From Symsagittifera roscoffensis (Eukaryota; Xenacoelomorpha; Acoela; Convolutidae), in assembly GCF_963678635.1 (NCBI RefSeq), contig NC_087062.1:90187845-90251844 (forward strand): 64,000 nucleotides of DNA, read 5' to 3'. Shown here one piece after another: positions 57,244-64,000 of this stretch. Position 1 is the stretch's first letter. The number at the start of each line of letters is the position of its first letter. The notes under the pieces were generated by a model. It was not told where the DNA came from and did not search any database. It was given only the letters and a program-made list of their open reading frames with translations. The translations under genes were made by a program, and so were the position numbers.

Positions 57244-57315
57244 CTCTTCGGCGGGGAATCGAATCCCGGTAACCAACGTGACAGGCTGCGATACTCACCA
57301 CTATTCTACCGAAGA
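57244..57315 (-). tRNA. tRNA-Asp-GTC: tRNA-Asp (GTC), C27G type
   Basis: G53A, G45T, A44T, C27G and T11A. Confidence 0.48.
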
Positions 57316-57640
57316 TACAGTTCAGCACATCTCTTCTAAATTCGTGTTATATGAAATTCTCAAAATATAGAACGACACAATAGAGTTCTATCAGCGTTTA
57401 GGAACCCTGATGTAAACAGCAACATGAAATTTCAGTATTTTTGGTTTAAAAAAATGCTTTTTTGCATCCCAGCATAGTTCCAGCAAAAAAATGCTCAGCA
57501 AAAAATTATATTCGTAAAAATTTTGAAAAGATATCAGGCTATGAACCGACTGAAAACAAAAAGCAAATTTCATGTAGTTCCATTTCAAAAACAAAAAAAG
57601 TTTTTCCGATACGAACTAAAAATTGTTCAGAGTTGAAAAC

Positions 57641-57712
57641 CTATTCGGCGGGGAATCGAACCCCGTTATCCAACGTGACAGGCTGCGATACTCACCACTA
57701 AACTACCGAAGA
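57641..57712 (-). tRNA. tRNA-Asp-GTC: tRNA-Asp (GTC), C27G type
   Basis: G71T, C48A, G45T, C27G and A12T. Confidence 0.47.
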
Positions 57713-58040
57713 TACAGTTCAACAAATCTCTTCAAAATTCGTGTCATATGAAATTCTCAAATTATAGAACGACACAATAGAGTTCGATCAGTGTTTAGGA
57801 ACCCTGCTGTATACAGCAACATGAAATTTCAATACTTTTGGTTTAAAAAAATGCTTTTTTGCATCCCAGCATAGTTCCAGCAAAAAAATGCTCAGCAAAA
57901 AATTATATTTGTAAAAATTTTGAATAGATATCAAGCTATGAACCGACTGAAAACAAAAAGCAAATTTCATGTAGTTCCATTTCGAAAACAAAAAAAAAAG
58001 CTTTTCCGATACGAACTAAAAATTGTTCAGAGTTAAAAAC

Positions 58041-58112
58041 CTCTTCGGCGGGGAATCAAACCCCGTTATCCAACGTGACAGGCTGCGATACTCACCACTA
58101 TACTACCGAAAG
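58041..58112 (-). tRNA. tRNA-Asp-GTC: tRNA-Asp (GTC), C27G type
   Basis: C56T, C48A, G45T, C27G, C2T and T1C. Confidence 0.44.
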
Positions 58113-58437
58113 TACAGTTGAGCGCATCTCTTCCAAATTCGTGTCATATGAAATTCTCAAATTATAGAACGACTCAATAGAGTTCGATCAGCGTTTAGGA
58201 ACCCTGCTGTATACAGCAACATGAAATTTCAATATTTTTGGTTTAAAAAAATGCTTTTTTGCATCCCAGCATAGTTCCAGCAAAAAAATGCTCAGCAAAA
58301 AATTATATTTGTAAAAATTTTGAAAAGATATCAAGCTATGAACCGACTGAAAACAAAAAGCAAATTTCATGTAGTTCCATTTCAAAAACAAAAAAAGTTT
58401 TTCCGATACGAACTAAAAGTTGTTCAGAGTTAAAAAC

Positions 58438-58509
58438 CTCTTCGGCGGGGAATCGAACCCCGTTATCCAACGTGACAGGCTGCGATACTCACCACTAAAC
58501 TACCGAAGA
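58438..58509 (-). tRNA. tRNA-Asp-GTC: tRNA-Asp (GTC), C27G type
   Basis: C48A, G45T, C27G and A12T. Confidence 0.52.
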
Positions 58510-58831
58510 TACAGTTCAACACATCTCTTCAAAATTCGTGTCATATGAAATTCTCAAATTATAGAACGACACAATAGAGTTCGATCAGTGTTTAGGAACC
58601 CTGCTGTATACAGCAACATGAAATTTCAATACTTTTGGTTTAAAAAATGCTTTTTTGCATCCCAGCATAGTTCCAGCAAAAAAAAGCTCAGCAAAAAATA
58701 ATATTTTTAAAAAAATTTGAAAAGATATCAAGCTATGAACCGACTGAAAAAAAGCAATTTTCATGTAGTTCCATTTCAAAAAAAAAATCGTTTTTTCGAT
58801 ACGAACTAAAAATTATTTAGGAAATCAAAAC

Positions 58832-58903
58832 CTCTTCGGCGGGGAATCGAATCCCGGTAACCAACGTGACAGGCTGCGATACTGACCACTATACTACCGA
58901 AGA
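58832..58903 (-). tRNA. tRNA-Asp-GTC: tRNA-Asp (GTC), C27G type
   Basis: G53A, G45T, A44T, C27G and G20aC. T4 stop. Confidence 0.48.
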
Positions 58904-59228
58904 TACAGTTCAGCACATCTCTTCTAAATTCGTGTTATATGAAATTCTCAAAATATAGAACGACACAATAGAGTTCTATCAGCGTTTAGGAACCCTGATG
59001 TAAACAGCAACATGAAATTTCAGTATTTTTGGTTTAAAAAATGCTTTTTTGCATCCCAGCATAGGTCCAGCAAAAAAATGCTCAGCAAAAACAAATATTT
59101 GTAAAAAATTTGAAAAGATATCAAGCTATGAACCGTCTGAAAACAAAAAACTATTTTCAAGTAGTTCCACTTCAAAAACGAAAAACGTTTTTTCGATACG
59201 CACGAAAAATTATTCAGGATTTAAAAAC

Positions 59229-59300
59229 CTCTTCGGCGGGGAATCGAACCCCGGTCTCCAACGTGACAGGCTGGGATACTGACCACTAAACTTCCGAAGA
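59229..59300 (-). tRNA. tRNA-Asp-GTC: tRNA-Asp (GTC), T8A/A12T type
   Basis: G20aC, A12T and T8A. Confidence 0.58.
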
Positions 59301-59624
59301 TACCGTTCCGAGCATATCTGCCAAATTATTGCCAAATGAAATTCTCAAATTATAGAACGGCACAATAGATTTCGATCAGCGTTTAGGAACCCTGCTGTAT
59401 ACAGCAACATGAAATCCCAACATTTTTGGTAAAAAAAACCGCTTTTTTGCATCCCAACATAGTTCCAGCAAAAAAATGCTCAGCAAAAAATTATATTTGT
59501 AAAATATTTGAAAAGAAAACAAGCTATGAACCGACTGAAAACAAAAAGCAAATTTCATGTAGTTCCATTTCAAAACAAAAAAAGTTTTTCCGATACGAAC
59601 TAAAAATTGTTCAGAGTTAAAAAC

Positions 59625-59696
59625 CTCTTCGGCGGGGAATCAAACCCCGTCATCCAACGTCACAGGCTGCGATACTCACCACTATACTACCGAAGA
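59625..59696 (-). tRNA. tRNA-Asp-derived copy with anticodon GTG (His)
   Basis: C36G makes the anticodon GTG. Also C56T, C48A, A46G, G45T and C27G. Confidence 0.45.
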
Positions 59697-60027
59697 TACA
59701 GTTCAGCACATCTCTTCCAAATTCGTGTCATTTGAAATTCTCAAATTATAGAACGACACAATAGAGTTCGATCAGCGTTTAGGAACCCTGCTGTATACAG
59801 CAACATGAAATTTCAATACTTTTGGTTTAAAAAAATGCTTTTTTGCATCCCAATATAGTTCCAGCAAAAAAATGCTCAGCAAAAAATTATATTTGTAAAA
59901 TATTTGAAAAGAAAACAAGCTATGAAACGACTGAAAACAAAAAGCAATTTTCAAGTAGTTCCAATTCAAAAACGAAAAACGTTTTTTCGATACGAACTAA
60001 AAATTGGGGTTAAAAGGAGTTAAAAAC

Positions 60028-60099
60028 CTCTTCGGCGGGGAATCGAACCCCGGTCTCCAACGTGACAGGTTAGGATACTCACCACTATACTACCGAAAA
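60028..60099 (-). tRNA. tRNA-Asp-GTC: tRNA-Asp (GTC)
   Basis: G30A (makes a full A-T pair with T40), C28T and C2T. All stems still pair and both boxes are intact. Confidence 0.7.
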
Positions 60100-60423
60100 T
60101 ACAGTTCAGCGCATCTCTTCCAAATTCGTGTCATTTGAAATTCTCAAATTATAGAACGACACAATAGAGTTCGATCAGCGTTTAGGAACCCTGCTGTATA
60201 CAGCAACATGAAATTTCAATACTTTTGGTTTAAAAAAATGCTTTTTTGCATCCCAGCATAGTTTTAGCAAAAAAATGCTGAGCAAAAAATTATATTTGTA
60301 AAAATTTTGAAAAGATATCAAGCTATAAACCGACTGAAAACAAAAAGCAAATTTCATGTAGTTCCATTTCAAAACAAAAAAAGTTTTTCCGATACGAACT
60401 AAAAATTGTTCAGAGTTAAAAAC

Positions 60424-60495
60424 CTCTTCGGCGGGGAATCAAACCCCGTCATCCAACGTCACAGGCTGCGATACTCACCACTATACTACCGAAGA
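60424..60495 (-). tRNA. tRNA-Asp-derived copy with anticodon GTG (His)
   Basis: Same changes as at 59,625, two units away. Confidence 0.45.
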
Positions 60496-60821
60496 TACAG
60501 TTCAGCACATCTCTTCCAAATTCGTGTCATATGAAATTCTCAAAATATAGAACGACACAATAGAGTTCGATCAGCGTTTAGGAACCCTGCTGTATACAGC
60601 AACATGAAATTTCAATATTTTTGGTTTAAAAAAATTCTTTTTTGCATCCCAGCATAGCTCCAGCAAAAAAATGCTCAGCAAAAAAAAATATTTGTAAAAA
60701 ATTTGAAAAGATATCAAGCTATGAACCGTCTGAAAACAAAAAACTATTTTCAAGTAGTTCCACTTCAAAAACGAAAAATGTTTTTTCGATACGCACGAAA
60801 AATTATTCGGGAGTTAAAAAC

Positions 60822-60893
60822 CTGTTCGGCGGGGAATCGAACCCCGGTCTCCAACGTGACAGGCTGGGATACTGACCACTAAACTTCCAAAGA
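60822..60893 (-). tRNA. tRNA-Asp-GTC: tRNA-Asp (GTC), T8A/A12T type
   Basis: G71C, G20aC, A12T, T8A and C5T. Confidence 0.46.
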
Positions 60894-61221
60894 TACCGTT
60901 CCGAGCATATCTGCCAAGTTATTGCCAATTGAAATTCTCAAATTATAGAACGGCACAATAGATTTCGATCAGCGTTTAGGAACCCTGCTGTATACAGCAA
61001 CATGAAATCCCAACATTTTTGGTTAAAAAAACCGCTTTTTTGCATCCCAACATAGTTCCAGCAAAAAAATGCTCAGCAAAAAATTATATTTGTAAAACAT
61101 TTGAAAAGAAAACAAGCTATTAACCGACTGAAAACTAAAAGCAATTTTCAAGAAGTTCCACTTAAGAAACAAAAAAAACGTTTTTTCGATACGAACTAAA
61201 AATCAATCAGGAGTTCAAAAC

Positions 61222-61293
61222 CTCTTCGGCGGGGAATCGAACTCCGGTCTCCAGCGTGACAGGCTGGGATACTCACCACTATACTTCCGTAGA
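61222..61293 (-). tRNA. tRNA-Asp-GTC: tRNA-Asp (GTC), last well-conserved copy
   Basis: G52A, T40C (gives a G-C pair), T8A and T4A. The spacer beyond diverges sharply. Confidence 0.52.
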
Positions 61294-61586
61294 TACCGTT
61301 CCGAGCATATCTGCCAAGTTTGCGCCATATGAAAATCTCAAATTTAGAAATCCCGCTGCATAGAGCAAAATAAAATCCAACCATTTTTTTTGAAAAAAGC
61401 AGATTTTTATCAACCCAACACTGTCCCGGCAAACAATGCAGAGCAGAAAAGTTATCTTTGTAAAAATTTGAAAAAAAATCTAAAGCTTTATATCGACTCA
61501 AAACAAAAAGCCAACTTAAAGTAGTTCAAAGTCAAAATCAAAAACGTTTTTCAAAATGGACTGAATTTTTTTAAGTAAAGAGTAAC

Positions 61587-61658
61587 CTTTTCGGCGGGGA
61601 GTAGCATCCCGATATCATACATGACAGGCAGGGATACTCGCCACTATTCTACCGAAGA
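61587..61658 (-). pseudogene. Diverged edge copy of tRNA-Asp
   Basis: The length and GTC loop are kept (CTGTCAT), but the T arm and B box (GGGATGCTACTCC) and the anticodon stem are degraded. Confidence 0.7.
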
Positions 61659-61979
61659 TACAGTTCGGAGCATATCTGCCAAGTTCTTGTCATTTGACTT
61701 ACTCAAATTACAGTGTGACATAATAGAACTCCCTCATCGTTAAGGAATGCTGCTGTATACAGCAACACAAAATTCGACCATTTTTCAAAAAAGCAGCTTT
61801 TTATCAACCCAACACTGTCCCGGCAAACAATGCAGAGCAGAAAAATATCTTTGTAAAAAATTAAAGAAATTCTAAAGCTTTATATCGACTCAAAACAAAA
61901 AAAGCCAACTTAAAGTAGTTCGATTTCAAAATCATAAACGTTTTTCACAACGAGCTAATTTTTTTAAGTAAAGAGTAAC

Positions 61980-62051
61980 CTCTTCGGCGGGGAGTAGCAT
62001 CCCGATATCTTACATGACAGGCAGAGATACTCGCCACTTTACCACCGAAAA
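61980..62051 (-). pseudogene. Diverged edge copy of tRNA-Asp
   Basis: Sister of the copy at 61,587, with the same T-arm damage and further D-arm changes. Confidence 0.7.
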
Positions 62052-62371
62052 CACAATTCGGAGCATATCTCCCAAGATCGTGTCATATAAGACACTCAAA
62101 TTACAGCGTGACAATAGAACGCGCTCGGAGTTTAGGAAACCCGCTGTAAACAGCAACATAAAATCCAATCAGTTTTTTGAAAATGGCAGCTTTTTATCGC
62201 CCCATTACTTTCCCAGCAAACAAAGCTGAGCAAAAACTGTTCTTAAAAAAGTTTGAAAGTAACTCTAGAGCTTTGTATCGATTCACAACAAAAACCAACT
62301 TCAAGTAGTTCAATTTGAAAATCAAAAACGTTTTTTCGATACGAACTAAAAACTACGTAGTAGTTTAAATT

Positions 62372-62425
62372 CTCTTCGGTGGGAAATCCAACTCCGGTCT
62401 CCAACGTGACAGGCTGGGATACTCA
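62372..62425 (-). pseudogene. Truncated edge copy of tRNA-Asp
   Basis: Only bases from about 21 to the 3' end are present. The sequence then switches to spacer (TCAGAATTTTTG), so the A box is absent. Confidence 0.75.
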
Positions 62426-62652
62426 GCTCAGAATTTTTGTATCCTGCTGCATACAGCAACATAAAAACAATCAGTTTTTCGAAGAAAAAAAACAGCTTTT
62501 TCTCAACCCATCACTGTCCCAGCAAACAATGCAGAGCTATAAAATCATCTTTGTAAAAATTTGAAAATAATTCTTGAGATTTGTATTTCAAGTAGTTCAG
62601 TTTCAAAATAAAAAAACGTACCAAATTCAAAGATAATTTGGTAGTTCAAAAT

Positions 62653-62724
62653 CTCTTCGGCGGTAAATCGAATCCCGGTCTCCAAGGTGACAGGCAGGGA
62701 TAATCACCGATATACTACCGAAGA
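62653..62724 (-). pseudogene. Last tRNA-Asp copy of the array, diverged
   Basis: Eight changes, including C62A, C61T, G53A, G39C, A29T, G22T, T16C and G15T. The acceptor stem and GTC loop are unchanged. Confidence 0.6.
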
Positions 62725-62815
62725 TACAAATCATTTCATATATGCCAAGTTCGTGTCAAATGAAACACTCAAATTACAGTGTGACAATAGAACTCGCTCA
62801 GCGTTCAGGTACCCC

Positions 62816-62827
62816 ACTGTATACAGT
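62816..62827. repeat. Edge palindrome ACTGTATACAGT with matching changes on both arms
   Basis: The standard core GCTGTATACAGC has changed G to A on the left arm and C to T on the right, so the inverted repeat stays perfect in a badly diverged unit. Confidence 0.8.
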
Positions 62828-62930
62828 AATATAAAAACCAATCATCTTTTTTTTAAAAAGCATCTTTTTATCAACCCAACACTGTCCCAGCAAACATTGC
62901 AGAGCAAAAAGTTATCTTAGTCAACAGACA

Positions 62931-64000
62931 GTTGGAAAAGAGTCAATGAACGCAATTAAACAGAAAAAAATTACAGACTCGTTTTGTGAAAAAATCTGAA
63001 CTTTCGAAATTCAAAGAAAAAAATAGATGCGCTTAATGCTCTTTGAATTTCTAAAACAATTTATGAGTGGCACTTTTTCGATTCGAGAAAACTGGATCAA
63101 TCAGTAAATTTTTCTGATGAAATTCTATTTAGTAAAATGAAATTCTTCTTTCGAAACTAGAAGCCAATCACGTTTTTCGTGACCTTTACACTTGCTGTTC
63201 GATTGTGGAACTTGCTTTCCTTTTAACAAAGGAAACGAACTGAACTTTTAAAAAATCAAGTAAAGCCGCGAAAACTGAATTTGAGCCTGAACAAATTTTA
63301 GAAGTTTCCTGAAAAAAATTCATCGCGACTACGTTCATCGACTCTTAATTATCAACTCGATCACTAATAACAGTCCGGTGAGTATAACAACCCGACAGCG
63401 ACGGCAAAAGTCAAGTAGATAAAAAGATGAGTGGAAGAAAGCTGGAAACTAACCTGCCTGTGTTGGGTCCTGCATAACGAAATATCTCAGCCCTGTTTCT
63501 TAGGAGCGGTTGCGAATTTGTGTGTCCGGAATCACCCCCTTTAAAAGTTGTCTTCAAGATCAAAGCAAAGTACGGTCAAAATTGACATCAAATCTGAAGA
63601 CCGTTGATTCATCGCATTTGCTTTGTCGCTTTCTCATTATTGCCCAGCAAAAAAAAATGTTTTTATCTCAAAACATTTCCAACTCAAAACTTAATTCAGA
63701 GCATATCTATCTTAACATTCAAATCGATGCCAATATTTGGATAATATTTTACGAATCAACAGATCAAAAACAACAAAATTATAATAAAATCACAGCGGAC
63801 AGTTTCAGAGTTTATACTCGAATGTTTAGTGAGAACGCTACATAGCCTGGGTTTGTAAATACATCTACCTTGGAACATTGCCCTGCCACACTTGCTAGTT
63901 GTGTGACTCGGTCGCTTTTCAAAGTGTGATATACAACGGGCACATTGGTCGGCACTTTTCTTACCAGACTGCCATTGATAGAGTAGGTGTACACATGGTT
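62931..64000. other. Non-repetitive array flank
   Basis: Array homology ends near 62,930. The stretch is AT-rich and I see no tRNA, repeat unit or convincing gene in 62,931-63,960. A short minus-strand stretch at 63,454-63,492 has AG before it and GTTAGT after it, but its reading phase does not agree with the candidate exon at the window end. Confidence 0.7.
63965..64000 (-). CDS. Possible partial exon, unidentified protein
   Basis: On the minus strand the last 36 bases read NHVYTYSINGSL and end exactly at a GTAAGA splice-donor match. The frame enters from outside the window. It reads like a beta-strand of a repeat protein, but 12 residues cannot identify a family and no partner exon is secure. 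Confidence 0.2.

Larger units (their letters stand above)
53420..57390. repeat. ~1,985-bp five-unit block present twice
   Basis: Units at 53,673, 54,070 and 55,260 recur at 55,658, 56,054 and 57,244 with an offset of 1,984-1,985 bp. A shortened four-unit version follows to about 58,980. Confidence 0.72.
1..62930 (-). repeat. Tandem array of tRNA-Asp(GTC) genes, ~160 units of ~397 bp
   Basis: A unit of about 397 bp repeats head to tail. Every unit holds a 72-nt tRNA on the minus strand and an AT-rich spacer with long A and T runs. Consensus (tRNA sense): acceptor TCTTCGG/CCGAAGA, TA at 8-9, D arm GTAT-AGTGGTGA-GTAT, C26, anticodon arm CCAGC-CTGTCAC-GTTGG, variable AGAC, T arm CGGGG-TTCGATT-CCCCG, discriminator G73. 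All stems pair, with wobbles in the D and anticodon stems. The GTC anticodon, G73 and overall body are those of eukaryotic tRNA-Asp. Copies below are described by their changes from this consensus in standard tRNA numbering (20a is the base before A21). The left edge lies outside the window. Homology fades at about 62,930. Confidence 0.95.
61330..62930. repeat. Diverged edge units
   Basis: Units here share spacer features with one another (AACACTGTCCC, CAAACAATGCAGAGC, TATCGACTCA) that are rare elsewhere. They carry many indels relative to the main array. Confidence 0.85.

Noticed and set aside
545-61000. More than a hundred similar short open frames (about 60-150 codons)
   Set aside because: They recur with the repeat period and change frame whenever an A run changes length. 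There is no codon-level conservation, signal or known domain.
1-62930. CRISPR-like regular repeats
   Set aside because: Units are about 397 bp with a 72-bp structured tRNA and related spacers, not short repeats with unique spacers, and eukaryotic Pol III signals are present.
1-62930. tRNA-derived SINE family
   Set aside because: Copies are head to tail with constant spacing, with no target-site duplications or poly-A/RT-tail structure, and terminators lie directly behind each gene. This is a tandem array.
63454-63492. Possible 39-nt minus-strand exon between AAACAG and GTTAGT
   Set aside because: The donor is weak, the length is tiny, and the phase needed to follow the candidate exon at 63,965-64,000 gives an immediate stop.
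63510-63845. 111-codon open frame in the flank, plus strand
   Set aside because: No recognisable domain, biased toward N, K, I and S, in AT-rich DNA. It looks like chance.

Overview
The window is almost entirely one tandem array of tRNA genes, followed by about 1.1 kb of unrelated sequence. From base 1 to about 62,930 a unit of roughly 397 bp repeats head to tail. By my count it carries 160 tRNA-derived loci, all on the minus strand. Each is a 72-nt tRNA-Asp with anticodon GTC (consensus) and an AT-rich spacer of about 325 bp. Read on the minus strand, the consensus folds into a full cloverleaf: acceptor TCTTCGG/CCGAAGA, discriminator G73, anticodon loop CTGTCAC and T-loop TTCGATT. It has both internal Pol III promoter boxes (A box TAGTATAGTGG, B box GGTTCGATTCC), and a run of four to seven T usually follows directly. 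Fourteen copies match the consensus exactly. Most others carry 1-6 changes, and 12 are truncated.

The organism is a eukaryote: the Pol III signals, absence of an encoded CCA end, AT-rich spacers and satellite-like structure all say so. I suspect an animal from the tRNA-Asp body, but cannot name a group. No protein-coding gene lies in the array. The many open frames of 60-253 codons are spacer read-through that recurs with the repeat.

Layout: (1) 1-7.0 kb, a nine-unit block (about 3,585 bp) present twice, nearly identical. (2) 7.1-11.6 kb, mixed units, with a scrambled spacer at 7.65-7.94 kb that lacks a tRNA. (3) 11.6-16.3 kb, full-length copies interspersed with six copies that share a 12-nt deletion removing the A box. 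(4) 16.6-28 kb, the most consensus-like zone, with a 1,584-bp four-unit duplication at 20.1-23.3 kb. (5) 28-40.5 kb, a subfamily with an altered D loop (G19A, T20C). (6) 40.8-41.1 kb, a 251-bp inverted spacer copy. (7) 42.96-46.5 kb, a 1,160-bp three-unit block repeated three times, ending in a deletion junction. (8) 46.9-61.3 kb, two subfamilies (T8A/A12T and C27G with an altered variable loop) arranged in 3- to 5-unit blocks. (9) 61.3-62.93 kb, strongly diverged edge units. (10) 62.93-64.0 kb, non-repetitive flank with at most a short candidate exon on the minus strand.

The array looks like a satellite evolving in concert: local block duplications, patches copied over 15-24 kb, and decay at its edge. 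Its tRNA part stays better conserved than its spacer. A 14-bp palindrome (TGCTGTATACAGCA) persists in the spacer even where the rest decays, once with matching changes on both arms. Several copies have anticodons altered to Ala, Tyr, Leu, Ser or His identity in an Asp body. Whether the copies are transcribed cannot be read from DNA.
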